DNA of 64,000 bases. Source: 2-02-FULL-47-50 sp964479045 (lineage in GTDB: Bacteria; Pseudomonadota; Gammaproteobacteria; Eutrophobiales; Eutrophobiaceae). The notes under the pieces were generated by a model. The model saw only the letters and a program-made list of their open reading frames with translations, had not been told where the DNA came from and searched no databases. Below, piece after piece: positions 23,829 through 32,822 of the stretch; positions within the stretch are counted from its first letter, which is position 1; each line of letters begins with the position of its first letter. A program made the translations under genes and the position numbers. Where the stretch lies: NCBI GenBank assembly GCA_964479045.1, contig CAYZJI010000010.1, positions 26,190 to 90,189 of the forward strand, in the 5' to 3' direction.

Positions 23829-26800
23829 GTGGCTGATTTTAAAACTGCACTTGAAGCCCTGGCGAAGGGTGAACTGGATATCGAAGTATTATCCAAGCAA
23901 CTCAGCAAGTTGCTCGAAACATCACCGCAATATGCGCCGCGGATGCTTACACAACTGGATGAAATGTATGCTGCGCAAAAAATCGGTGACATGGCCTACG
24001 CACGTATCAAGGCCCAAATCAATCAATATCGCCGTGCGCACGCCGCACAAACCGAGGGCGGCGGTGAATCAGGATCAGATTCCACTGTATTTGACATGGC
24101 CAGCGCATCAGCGGGCAAGTCAGCTGGTCATGAAAAAGCCGTGATGAGTGAAGATGTCACGGTACAAAAACAACCGGCGGCGGACAAAACCCAGGTAACT
24201 GGTGATCGCCCGGACAGCGCTGCTTTTGATGTCACCGGTGGTTCTGATCTGAACGCGGTGGATATTGATGTCAGTGCCATCGGCGCAGACCAATCTACGC
24301 CTACTGTCACCGGCGGGACCGGTCCGACAGGTACTGGATGGTCAGATCCCTCTGTAGGCGCCTATCAGCCCGGACAGGAAATGGGCGTAGGCTCGGTGAT
24401 CAAACACCGTTTCAGACTTTTGCAGGTACTGGGTGTTGGTGGTATGGGTAAGGTGTACAAGGGCATCGACCTGCTGAAAGAGGAAGCGCGGGACAAAAAC
24501 CCGTATATGGCCATCAAACTGTTGAATGAAGATTTCCGGGACCACCCGGAAGCTTTCATCTCACTGCAGCGCGAATCCAGCCGTCAGCAGAAACTGGCGC
24601 ACCCGAACATTGCCACGGTTTACGATTTTGACCGCATTGGCGGCCCCGGGACCCCGGTATTTATCACCATGGAACTCATGGAAGGCATGCCACTGAATGA
24701 TTACATCAAAAAAACAGTGCGCAAACAGAATGGCCTGCCATTTAATGAAGCATTTAATATCATCAAACAACTTGGTGCCGCGCTCTCCTATGCGCATGAC
24801 CGGCGCCTCGTGCATTCGGATTTCAAACCCGGTAATGCTTTCCTGTGTAATGACGGCATGGTAAAAACCCTCGACTTCGGTATTGCCCGTGCAGTCAAAA
24901 ACCCGGTTACTGGCGAAGGGGAAAAAACACTGTTCGATCCGGGCAAGCTGGGCGCCCTGACGCCGGCCTACGCCAGTCTGGAAATGCTCGAAGGTGAAGA
25001 GCCGGATACTCGTGACGACACCTATGCACTGGGTTGTGTGGCTTATGAACTGTTGACTGGTAAACACCCTTTCAACAAGTTGCCGGCCAACAAGGCAAAG
25101 GAAAACAATCTGGTTCCGCCCTACATCAAGGGATTGAAGAAAAAACAAAACCAGGCACTGCGCCGTGCCGTGGCATTTCATCGCAAGGACCGCAGCCCGA
25201 CTGTAGATCATTTCCTGGAAGAACTGGAAGCCAAGTACATCTGGTACAAACATCCACCGACCGTTGCTGCCGCGGTCATCTTACTGACGGCAATTGGTGC
25301 AACGGGCCCAGTGTTGAATTACATGGAGAAAAAACAAATCACGCAAATCATTGCGGACATCAATACCGGCAACCCGTCCACCATTGTTGATCGGCTTACC
25401 AAAATTGAAGATTTCGAGACGGCCAACCAGCTCGCCATCACCAATGAAGCCAAGGAGGCCATTCAGAAATATTTTTCTGATGAAATTACCACCCTGATTG
25501 ATACCAGCAAAGCGGACTATAACTTTCCCAAGGCAGATGAAATACTGACGAAGGTCGCCGTTTATTACCCGGATTCCAGTTTCCTGCAAGAGCAGACAGC
25601 TTTGGTAAATCTGAAACGCAATGAAAAGCTGACCGAGATCTACGCACAGTTTTCAGAGGCCCTGAAAGATACCTCGCAAATTGACAGCATTCAAGGCTTG
25701 CTACAAATCATCCGGACTAAACTGGATCCAAACCATGCTCTTTTGAAGGATCAACGACCAGGATATCAGTACCGGATACTGGCTGATGCAGAATTTGACA
25801 TGGGTAACTATGATCAAGCCCTGACTTTGGTTAATTCCGGTCTCAAAATTGCACCAGAAGATCAGGCATTGAAAGATAGTAAAAACAAATTTGAACGTGC
25901 CATCAAGGTGGCCGCGTTGCAGCAGAAAATCGGCGCTGTACAGGGCCAACTGGTATCACTCTCTGACTACAAGCAACAGCAGGCCGATATTGTCGAACTG
26001 GCCAACCTGAGTCCGGCTGATCCTATCCTGGTATCGTTGTCTACCGGACTTAAACAGAACATCGATCAGGAAATTTCAACTGTGCTCAGCAGCGGTTCTC
26101 GCAGTGACGCGGAAAACCTGGTCAAGGAATATGGCGAGCTTCTAACTGCCATGCAACTCGGACGTGAGCTGATCCAGATCAAGCTGGCCCATCTGGCGGG
26201 GGATGATCGTACCAAAGCCATTCAGCAGATTGTGACTGCAGATACACAGCAAATCGAACAATTGATCGCCCAACCCAAACTCGAGGATGACAGCTGGAAA
26301 TCGAAAATGCAGGCAAGCCTGCTCGAACTCGACAGCCTCACCACAGAGGATCCGTCACTCGCCGCCAGCCTTGCGACCAGTCGCCAACAGGTTGCGGCAC
26401 TCTATATTGCCAAAGCGTCCAGTACTCTGCAGGAAAACCGTTTCGATGCGGCCAATGCTCTTATCGATACCGCAGAACGTTTTGCGCCAGGCCTGAGTGA
26501 AATTCTTTCCACCCGCAACCAGATTGCTGATGCCAAGGCAGCCAATGACAAACGCATCAAGGTGGATGGACTCAAGGAAGATTTCAACGGCCAGATCAAG
26601 GGTAATGAAGTGGCCAAGGCACTGGAATATTTTGAACAACTGAAAGTCGAGTTGCCGCCGGATGATGTGTTTATCACTACAGATGGTCCGGCCATGATTG
26701 CAAAGAGTTATGCGGCAATGGCCAAAGCCAGTTTCGATAACAAGGATTATGCAACCGCCCTGCAGCAGGCAGACGAAGGTCTGAAATACAATCCCAACGA

Positions 26801-28157
26801 TGGTCTTTTGCGCGCGGCCCGTAACGAATACATCGTTGAAGCAAATATCCTGGAACTGGATGAACTCTTCAAAACCGGTCTCAGTTTCAATGCTGATGCG
26901 GTACTCACCAAGTTTGGCCAGATTGAAGGCGCTGCACCAGGGCGTTACAGCCAGTTCCGTCAGGATGCAATCAATCTCCTCACACAGCGTATCGAACAGT
27001 ACCGGTCTGCAGGCGACCTGAACTCTGCAGCCACTTTGGCGCAGAATTCTGCCACGATATTCCGCGGCACAGTTCTGGAAAAACTGCGTGATGAAATCAA
27101 ACCACAGCCATGGCCGGAAGTCGCAGCCGCCAGAGGCGCGCTCAGTGCCGGTCGCTTGACGGAAGCAACAACCATACAACAGGCTGCCGCGGCCAACTTT
27201 ACCGGACATCCGGATTTCGTGGCCTTCTCGGATGATCTGGCAGCGAGGAAAGAAGAAGCACTCAAGGAATTCCAGTCCTATCAGACTGAAAAAGATGCCG
27301 CCGGCACCGATTTTGAAAAATTGAATGTCGCCAAACGGCTGCTCTCCAGAGCTCTTGCGGTCTGGGCAGATAATCCGGATTATCAGGCAGCAGTAACAGA
27401 AATCGACAAGCTGATTGTCGATAATCGCCCGGCCCCCACCAAAGTCATACAGCGTGAAGAAGTTGATCTGACCGCGGCACCTGATTCAGCCGCTGCCCAG
27501 GCGGAGTGGAAACCCATTTCCAGCGGTCGCGAGTGTAATGCCAACCTGGCCGGCTACGGAAAACGGGCCAAAGCCATATGCTATGACCTCGTCAACAATG
27601 GCTGGCGTGGTCCGCTGATGGTCGTCGTACCCGGAGAATCTGAGGGACAAAATTTCGCGATTGGTAAATACGAAATCTCCGTCGGTGATTACAGCAAATA
27701 CTGTGCTCTGACCGGCAAATGCAAACCGGTTACGGACAAGACCAAGTTTAACGATCCGCAAACAGGCATCAGCATTCAGGATGCAGAGGCCTATGCACAG
27801 TGGTTGACTGATCGCACGGGCAAAACCTATCGGCTGCCCACCAGCACGGAATGGCAGTATGCCGCGAATGCCAATGGTGACCAGCCAAGAAAAGACGTCA
27901 ATTGCCGCGTCGCACTTGGTGATAAAGTCATCAAGGGTACTGGTACCGTCAGTGTCGTTACAGGTCAGCAGAATGGCTGGGGGCTTAAAAACTACATCGG
28001 AAACGTGCAGGAATGGGTCAAAGACGGTGAAAATATCAAGGCACGAGGTGGCGCCTTTGAGGACTCATTCTCAAACTGCGATATTTCCCTTGAACGTCCT
28101 CATAACGGCGGCGCTGATAACACCACAGGTTTCCGGCTGATTCTGGAAACAGGATAA
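23829..28157 (+). CDS. Transmembrane Ser/Thr kinase with C-terminal SUMF1/FGE-like domain
   Basis: Large 1,442-residue receptor-type kinase; GTG start with GAGG upstream. A short helical N-terminus resembles SHOCT-type motifs (ALAKGELD), followed by a low-complexity linker. The PknB-like kinase domain spans about 189-465, with glycine loop GVGGMGKVYKG, lysine in AIKLL, the catalytic loop HSDFKPGN (D331) and DFG in LDFGIAR. The catalytic-loop HRD is HSD, making this a non-RD kinase. One transmembrane helix lies at about 478-497. A long helical, TPR-like extracytoplasmic region reaches about 1,250, and an FGE-sulfatase/SUMF1 fold (about 1,262-1,440) has NFAIGKYEISVGDY, YRLPTSTEWQYA, GNVQEWVKDG and TGFRL. 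It probably senses a periplasmic signal; the SUMF1 part may be a binding fold rather than an oxidase. Confidence 0.92.
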   Translation: MADFKTALEALAKGELDIEVLSKQLSKLLETSPQYAPRMLTQLDEMYAAQKIGDMAYARIKAQINQYRRAHAAQTEGGGESGSDSTVFDMASASAGKSAGHEKAVMSEDVTVQKQPAADKTQVTGDRPDSAAFDVTGGSDLNAVDIDVSAIGADQSTPTVTGGTGPTGTGWSDPSVGAYQPGQEMGVGSVIKHRFRLLQVLGVGGMGKVYKGIDLLKEEARDKNPYMAIKLLNEDFRDHPEAFISLQRESSRQQKLAHPNIATVYDFDRIGGPGTPVFITMELMEGMPLNDYIKKTVRKQNGLPFNEAFNIIKQLGAALSYAHDRRLVHSDFKPGNAFLCNDGMVKTLDFGIARAVKNPVTGEGEKTLFDPGKLGALTPAYASLEMLEGEEPDTRDDTYALGCVAYELLTGKHPFNKLPANKAKENNLVPPYIKGLKKKQNQALRRAVAFHRKDRSPTVDHFLEELEAKYIWYKHPPTVAAAVILLTAIGATGPVLNYMEKKQITQIIADINTGNPSTIVDRLTKIEDFETANQLAITNEAKEAIQKYFSDEITTLIDTSKADYNFPKADEILTKVAVYYPDSSFLQEQTALVNLKRNEKLTEIYAQFSEALKDTSQIDSIQGLLQIIRTKLDPNHALLKDQRPGYQYRILADAEFDMGNYDQALTLVNSGLKIAPEDQALKDSKNKFERAIKVAALQQKIGAVQGQLVSLSDYKQQQADIVELANLSPADPILVSLSTGLKQNIDQEISTVLSSGSRSDAENLVKEYGELLTAMQLGRELIQIKLAHLAGDDRTKAIQQIVTADTQQIEQLIAQPKLEDDSWKSKMQASLLELDSLTTEDPSLAASLATSRQQVAALYIAKASSTLQENRFDAANALIDTAERFAPGLSEILSTRNQIADAKAANDKRIKVDGLKEDFNGQIKGNEVAKALEYFEQLKVELPPDDVFITTDGPAMIAKSYAAMAKASFDNKDYATALQQADEGLKYNPNDGLLRAARNEYIVEANILELDELFKTGLSFNADAVLTKFGQIEGAAPGRYSQFRQDAINLLTQRIEQYRSAGDLNSAATLAQNSATIFRGTVLEKLRDEIKPQPWPEVAAARGALSAGRLTEATTIQQAAAANFTGHPDFVAFSDDLAARKEEALKEFQSYQTEKDAAGTDFEKLNVAKRLLSRALAVWADNPDYQAAVTEIDKLIVDNRPAPTKVIQREEVDLTAAPDSAAAQAEWKPISSGRECNANLAGYGKRAKAICYDLVNNGWRGPLMVVVPGESEGQNFAIGKYEISVGDYSKYCALTGKCKPVTDKTKFNDPQTGISIQDAEAYAQWLTDRTGKTYRLPTSTEWQYAANANGDQPRKDVNCRVALGDKVIKGTGTVSVVTGQQNGWGLKNYIGNVQEWVKDGENIKARGGAFEDSFSNCDISLERPHNGGADNTTGFRLILETG

Positions 28158-28207
28158 CAGGTTCTGCAAGACCAATAATATAATTACGGACAGAACAGGT
28201 ACTACTT

Positions 28208-29026
28208 ATGACAGCAAAAAGCCTGCGTGCACTGGCGAAGGATCATGCCAACGGGGTGCTGGATAAAGAATCCTATCGCAAGGCACGTGATGCCTATCTC
28301 AATTCGGTAATATCCGGCGAGATTCCAATTGCTGTCAATGAATACCGGCCTCTGGTTCAGATCCAGGATCTGGATACCACTTTCGAAAAAACAGCTGTCA
28401 ACGCAGTGCCACCAAAGAAGGAAACCTCTCCTCCTCCATCATCGCCCATACCTGCATCACCACCGCGTCCCACCAAGGAATTTGTACCACCTGGAGATCT
28501 TCCTTTTGAACCTGTAACAGAGGATAAACCATCACGGTTGCCGACTGGTCTGCTGATTGGCGCGATTGCGTTTTCGTTGATTCTTCTGGCAATACTGGCT
28601 GGTCTGATGATACTCAGGCCGGACACAGGGGTCGCGGAGGGGTCAGGCGAAGTTGCAGATGTAACTACAGATGACGCCGGTACTGCAGCCGCCAACACGG
28701 ATGAACTGATAGCTGAATTTCTCAAACTTAATGACTGGAGCGATTTCAGTCTGCAGCAATTCTCGGAAAAATGGACTGCGCTCGATCCATCTGTACAAAA
28801 TCAGGCCTTGGCGACACCACAAATGACCCGCCTGAGTAATGCCATATACCAGCAACTGGTGGAAGTACGTTCAGTTTCGAGCCAGGGCGGTGACCCTGAA
28901 CAGGCCGTCGTAAAACAGCGTCGTCTTGTAGACTTCGCTGCTTTGCTTGGAATTTCCGACCCGCGTCTGGTCGTCAGGGAAACTGCTCCGGTTATACCGG
29001 TAACTCCGGTCGAGACCGCCGAATAA
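28208..29026 (+). CDS. Single-pass membrane protein of unknown function, last gene of the kinase cluster
   Basis: 272 residues, not assignable to a named family. The first ~40 residues (SLRALAKDHANGVLDKESY) resemble a SHOCT-like short helical hairpin and echo the N-terminus of the adjacent kinase. A proline-rich linker (about 70-105) follows, then one transmembrane helix (about 112-135), then an extracytoplasmic helical part of about 130 residues ending in a TP/VP-rich tail. It starts 50 nt after the kinase stop, so is probably cotranscribed. It could be a kinase substrate, since the linker is rich in Ser/Thr and Pro, or a transmembrane partner. No enzymatic motif is visible. Confidence 0.7.
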   Translation: MTAKSLRALAKDHANGVLDKESYRKARDAYLNSVISGEIPIAVNEYRPLVQIQDLDTTFEKTAVNAVPPKKETSPPPSSPIPASPPRPTKEFVPPGDLPFEPVTEDKPSRLPTGLLIGAIAFSLILLAILAGLMILRPDTGVAEGSGEVADVTTDDAGTAAANTDELIAEFLKLNDWSDFSLQQFSEKWTALDPSVQNQALATPQMTRLSNAIYQQLVEVRSVSSQGGDPEQAVVKQRRLVDFAALLGISDPRLVVRETAPVIPVTPVETAE

Positions 29027-29042
29027 ACCTTATCAGTCTGGT

Positions 29043-29070
29043 ATTCCGCTCCGCGGAATTTCTTATTCTT
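29043..29070. terminator. Terminator between the kinase cluster and mlaA
   Basis: Perfect 7-bp stem ATTCCGC-tcc-GCGGAAT followed by TTCTTATTCTT on the plus strand. It sits between two convergent genes and overlaps the last codons of mlaA (stop at 29063). Confidence 0.75.
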
Positions 29071-29779
29071 CAGAGTATTCCGTTACTGTCCTGTCATTGA
29101 TCTGGGCATCACGCTTTTCCAGATAGGCACTCTTCACAAAATCATATTCATCCAGTGCCGCTTCTCCGAGCAGAGTTTTGGCGCTCAACAAATCCGCCTT
29201 GAAATCGACATAATTCAGACTGAGCAGGCCGGCACGTACGGCATCATTATCGAGATACATGACCGGGTTGAGCAGGGAGTCTGCACCAAAACCGACAGCA
29301 TCCCTGACAGTACTGGGACCAAAAAACGGCACGACCAGATAGGGTCCGGAACCTACACCCCAGACCGCCAGGGTCTGGCCGAAGTCTTCATCGTTCTTGG
29401 GCATGCCAATCGGCGTAGACACATCAAAAAATCCCAGCAGTCCTGCAGTTGAATTGTAGACAAAACGCAAGGCATCCGTGAGCGCCTGATTGAACTTGAA
29501 CTGCAGAATATCATTCGCAATAACGGAAATATCATTGAGGTTGCTGAACATGTTGCTGATACCGCGATCCACGATATCGGGCGTGATAGCCTGATATCCC
29601 TTGCCCAACGGATCAAATAGCATCTTGTCCATGGTCTGGTTGAAGGAATACACGCCCCGGTTGAATCCTTCCCATGGATCAGCCGGATCAGCGGTACCGG
29701 TCGTTGCACATCCTGTTACTGATAAAACCAACGTTGCCCCAAGAAAACTCCTGAGTGCTGCTGTTCTGCCACCCTTCAT
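29063..29779 (-). CDS. mlaA: MlaA (VacJ) outer-membrane lipoprotein
   Basis: Component of the Mla system that withdraws mislocalised phospholipids from the outer leaflet of the outer membrane. The start was set at ATG 29779, which has AGGAG seven bases upstream and puts a lipoprotein signal in place (lipobox LSVTGC, Cys24); a longer frame upstream lacks this logic. The 238-residue protein has the MlaA hallmarks DPWEGFNRGVYSFNQ, NLNDISVIANDILQ, GFFDVSTPIGMPKNDEDFGQT and GPYLVVPFFGPSTVRD. Other mla genes are not in the window. Confidence 0.95.
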   Translation of the reverse strand: MKGGRTAALRSFLGATLVLSVTGCATTGTADPADPWEGFNRGVYSFNQTMDKMLFDPLGKGYQAITPDIVDRGISNMFSNLNDISVIANDILQFKFNQALTDALRFVYNSTAGLLGFFDVSTPIGMPKNDEDFGQTLAVWGVGSGPYLVVPFFGPSTVRDAVGFGADSLLNPVMYLDNDAVRAGLLSLNYVDFKADLLSAKTLLGEAALDEYDFVKSAYLEKRDAQINDRTVTEYSEE

Positions 29780-30031
29780 CTGCCAGCTCCTGTTACGGTA
29801 TTCAGTACAACACCCTGAATAGAATTTATGATTATTTTTATCAAGGAAGGCTGAGAAATCTGTATTACTCATCTCCCAAGTTGATATTATTCATATAGAA
29901 AAGAAGCTTGTAAAACAAACAATTAAAGGCGATTATCAAACAATATGCATCTTAGGACTAAATCATATTAAGATCATGATAATAGGCATTAAAGTTAAAC
30001 ATCTGGATTAGCAATATAATTTCCTGTCACC

Positions 30032-30739
30032 ATGCCCACCTCCTATGAAAATTTCGATCCGGCTGAGCAAAACAAATTCAATGCTCATGCTGCACAGTGG
30101 TGGAACGCGCACGGACCGCTGCGAACCCTGCATCACATCAATCCGGTCAGGTTAAATTACATCCGCGACAAAACTTCACTGAAAGGTTTGCAGGTTGCTG
30201 ATATTGGCTGTGGTGGTGGTGTTTTAACTGAAGGTCTGGCGCTGGAAGGCGCCGAAGTCACCGGAATTGATATCAGCGAAAAAGCGATTGCCGCTGCCTG
30301 CCTGCATGCACAAAATAATCATTTGCGCATTCAGTACTATACTCTCATGCCAGAGGTATTTGCGGCACAGCATGTGCATGAATTTGACGCCTTAACCTGT
30401 ATGGAAATGCTGGAACATGTGCCGGACCCTGCAACCATCGTGCAGGCCTGCAGCACGCTGCTCAAGCCCGGTGGTCACGCTTTTTTTTCCACCATTAATC
30501 GCACACCCGGCGCCTATCTCACTGCGGTACTGGGTGCCGAATATCTGCTCAAATTATTACCGGCCGGAACACACGACTATGCACGTTTTATAAGGCCATC
30601 TGAACTATCGAAATGGTGCCGGGAATCCGGACTGCAAGTACGTGATATCTGCGGGATGGGTTATTCGCCACTGACAAACAAAGCCTGGCTGCATAAAAAT
30701 CCGTCTGTGAATTATCTGCTGTATGCCACACGGGATTAA
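30032..30739 (+). CDS. ubiG: Ubiquinone biosynthesis O-methyltransferase UbiG
   Basis: SAM-dependent O-methyltransferase acting on both hydroxylated intermediates of ubiquinone synthesis. The 235-residue protein has motif I VADIGCGGG (55-63), the UbiG N-terminal NFDPAEQNKF and AAQWWNAHGPL, LEHVPDP and the C-terminal NYLLYATRD. It is preceded by about 250 nt of AT-rich DNA after mlaA that presumably holds its promoter. gph follows after 3 nt, the usual gammaproteobacterial ubiG-gph arrangement. Confidence 0.97.
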   Translation: MPTSYENFDPAEQNKFNAHAAQWWNAHGPLRTLHHINPVRLNYIRDKTSLKGLQVADIGCGGGVLTEGLALEGAEVTGIDISEKAIAAACLHAQNNHLRIQYYTLMPEVFAAQHVHEFDALTCMEMLEHVPDPATIVQACSTLLKPGGHAFFSTINRTPGAYLTAVLGAEYLLKLLPAGTHDYARFIRPSELSKWCRESGLQVRDICGMGYSPLTNKAWLHKNPSVNYLLYATRD

Positions 30740-30742
30740 TCC

Positions 30743-31402
30743 GTGATGATCAACGCGGTTTTTTTTGATCTGGACGGAACCCTCGCTGATACTGCACCGG
30801 ACCTCGCCTGGGCGCTGAACGAATTGCTGGTTGAAAATCACAAACCAGCGCTGCCGTTTGCCATCATACGGCCGGTGGTTTCTCATGGCGGCAATGCCAT
30901 GATCAAACTCGGCTTTGGTCTGAATGAAAATGAGCCGGGCTTCAGTGAATTGCGCGAGCGCTTTTTACAGATATATCAGACACGCCTGCACAATGGCACA
31001 CATTTGTTTCCGGGCATGGAAGACGTTCTGGATACCCTTGAACAACAGTCCATTACCTGGGGGGTGATCACCAACAAACCGGGCTGGTTGACCAGCCCTC
31101 TTATGGAAAAACTGGATTTGATGCATCGGGCTGCCTGTGTTGTCAGTGGTGACAGCACCATAGAGCGCAAACCGCATCCGGCGCCGATGTATCTGGCGTG
31201 TGAACTCAGCGGCAGTGACCCGGCAACCAGTGTATATGTCGGCGATGCGGAACGTGACATCCGTGCCGGACGCGCGGCCGGCATGCACACACTGGTGGCG
31301 CTCTATGGTTATATCGACACGCATGAAAAACCGGAACAATGGAATGCTGATGCCATGATCGCAACGCCTGCTGATATCATCACCTGGCTGCACGGTCAGT
31401 AA
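30743..31402 (+). CDS. gph: Phosphoglycolate phosphatase (HAD family)
   Basis: Hydrolyses 2-phosphoglycolate arising from oxidised DNA-end repair or Rubisco oxygenation. HAD motif I is FFDLDGTLADTAPDL, motif II is in GVITNKPG, and motif III/IV is YVGDAERDIRAGRAAGM, with the lysine in ERKPHPAPM. There are two adjacent starts, GTG 30743 and ATG 30746; the ATG is the more likely. It lies 3 nt behind ubiG and 2 nt ahead of the next gene, so it is translationally close-coupled. Confidence 0.93.
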   Translation: MMINAVFFDLDGTLADTAPDLAWALNELLVENHKPALPFAIIRPVVSHGGNAMIKLGFGLNENEPGFSELRERFLQIYQTRLHNGTHLFPGMEDVLDTLEQQSITWGVITNKPGWLTSPLMEKLDLMHRAACVVSGDSTIERKPHPAPMYLACELSGSDPATSVYVGDAERDIRAGRAAGMHTLVALYGYIDTHEKPEQWNADAMIATPADIITWLHGQ

Positions 31403-31404
31403 TC

Positions 31405-32169
31405 ATGGGCGCAAGTGCGGCAGAAGACTATTGTAGAATTAAAGCAGCGCCCGCCGGTTCGATTTTCTATTACTGCACTCTTTATATACGGCCGGAACAA
31501 AAACGCGCATTTCACGCGCTCCACAGTTTCGGTATTGAAGTAGCTGAAGTGCTTGCTGAATGCGCAGATCCCGGCATAGCCCGGATCAAGCTCGCGTGGT
31601 GGCAGGATGAAATACAACGTCTTTACAACCACCAATCCAGGCACCCGGTCAGTCATGAACTGCAGCCATTGATTGATGCCTTTCCACTGGAACAAAACAG
31701 TTTTCGGGGCATCATCCGGCATTATGAACAGCGACTGAATCAGGGTACGCAGCCCCTGTTGTTTGATGAATTGCATACCGCCATGTCATCCGGTCCCGGG
31801 GAACTCTGGAAATTGACCGCTACATTGTGCGGCGTTCAGCCTCAACACACTGAAACATGGAAAAATTGCGGGGCACTGTTCGGCATATTTGAACTGTTGC
31901 ACCAACGTCCGCTGCTTATGATCGAAAACCCCGCCGCTATCACTCGTCAGCTGCAGGCAAGGCTTGAAACTGCCCTGCCTCAACTGCCCCCGGATAAAAG
32001 CAGCAGCAATATGTGTATCCTGATTATGGCGCGTATTGTCCTTGCGACCTGTCATGAAATGCTGGAAGACGAAGATCGCCTGTTGCGGGAAAAGGTCAGC
32101 CTGACGCCTCTGCGCAAATTCTGGATTGCCTGGCGTACTAAAAGACAAGTAATGAGTCATGAAGGATGA
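31405..32169 (+). CDS. Squalene/phytoene synthase-family protein, probably non-catalytic
   Basis: 254 residues with the isoprenoid-synthase-like start of this family (FYYCTLYIRPEQKRAFHALHSF, then ARIKLAWWQDEIQRLY). Where active enzymes carry the first Asp-rich motif (a DxxxD after the first helix pair), this protein reads FGIEVAEV. No second Asp-rich motif is obvious, so prenyl-transfer activity looks lost. Degenerate members include NDUFAF6, a complex I assembly factor. A role near respiratory-complex assembly is conceivable because sdh genes follow, but that is inference. The last codons (SHEG) and the TGA stop lie inside a heptanucleotide repeat array. Confidence 0.75.
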   Translation: MGASAAEDYCRIKAAPAGSIFYYCTLYIRPEQKRAFHALHSFGIEVAEVLAECADPGIARIKLAWWQDEIQRLYNHQSRHPVSHELQPLIDAFPLEQNSFRGIIRHYEQRLNQGTQPLLFDELHTAMSSGPGELWKLTATLCGVQPQHTETWKNCGALFGIFELLHQRPLLMIENPAAITRQLQARLETALPQLPPDKSSSNMCILIMARIVLATCHEMLEDEDRLLREKVSLTPLRKFWIAWRTKRQVMSHEG

Positions 32170-32246
32170 GTATCCTCATTACTCATTACTCATTACTCAT
32201 TACTCATTACTCATTACTCATGACTCATGACTGATTACTCTCCACT
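32149..32246. repeat. Phased heptanucleotide inverted-repeat array (CATTACT class)
   Basis: Units in strict 7-nt phase: GTAATGA, GTCATGA, AGGATGA, GTATCCT, then six perfect CATTACT (32177-32218), two CATGACT, GATTACT, CTCCACT. The left units are near reverse complements of the right ones, so the array can fold back on itself. It holds the TGA of the upstream gene and abuts the stop of the convergent ygfX-like gene. Confidence 0.9.
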
Positions 32247-32686
32247 CACCCCTGTTTCATATACCTTAATCTCACCCGTAGTCGCCGGAAATCATCCGGA
32301 TTAATCCTGTCCGGTGTCAGGACTACCCTGAAATTTTCACCCTCCGCTTTGAAAAACAGGATGATCACTAGCGGATGCACAAATGCTCCGGCTTGCAAAT
32401 CCGCTCTGATATCCCGGCCCATACAGGTTTTCAGCCACCATTCGTTCCGAACGTTTAACAAAACAGCTACCACACTGGCAGGATTATCTTGCGCTATATA
32501 TAGCCTGTGGCAGTGCCATAAACTGACCAGGACAAGTAATATCGGAAACGGTTGCAGGCCGATCGGCAGACCTGAAACCAGCACCGAGATCATGGCGCCG
32601 GCATGGATGACATAAAGAACCAGAATCATGCGGCGTGAAGGTTTAACCGGAAATTCCAGCGGTAACTCAAACGGATTGGACTGCAA
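32246..32686 (-). CDS. YgfX/CptA-like membrane protein
   Basis: 146 residues with two hydrophobic helices near the N-terminus (about 20-36 and 42-58), followed by a hydrophilic domain with LLNVRNEWWLKT and a C-terminal DDFRRLRVRLRY. This is the layout of YgfX, which in E. coli is encoded with SdhE and was described as the toxin of a proposed toxin-antitoxin pair. Here it is on the opposite strand, upstream of sdhAF4-sdhCDAB-sdhE. A TTG start is supported by a very strong AGGAGGT six bases upstream. Similarity is weak by eye; neighbourhood strengthens the call. Confidence 0.68.
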   Translation of the reverse strand: MQSNPFELPLEFPVKPSRRMILVLYVIHAGAMISVLVSGLPIGLQPFPILLVLVSLWHCHRLYIAQDNPASVVAVLLNVRNEWWLKTCMGRDIRADLQAGAFVHPLVIILFFKAEGENFRVVLTPDRINPDDFRRLRVRLRYMKQG

Positions 32687-32822
32687 GGGGTGACCTCCTG
32701 TCGATTTCTCAATAAAATCATACCATCAGGGAGAAAGGGCTGCGAAATGGCGGCAAGCTGTTAAAATGCATTATTGCCCTGCAGCATTAATTAAAAAAAA
32801 GACTTGTGAAATCATCAACTCC

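Noticed and set aside
22060..29026. Type VI secretion regulatory cluster
   Set aside because: Kinase, phosphatase and FHA proteins occur in such loci, but no tss genes, VgrG, Hcp or ClpV are in the window.
32149..32246. CRISPR-like array
   Set aside because: Units are 7 nt without spacers and occur in inverted arms, and there are no cas genes. It is a heptanucleotide repeat, not CRISPR.
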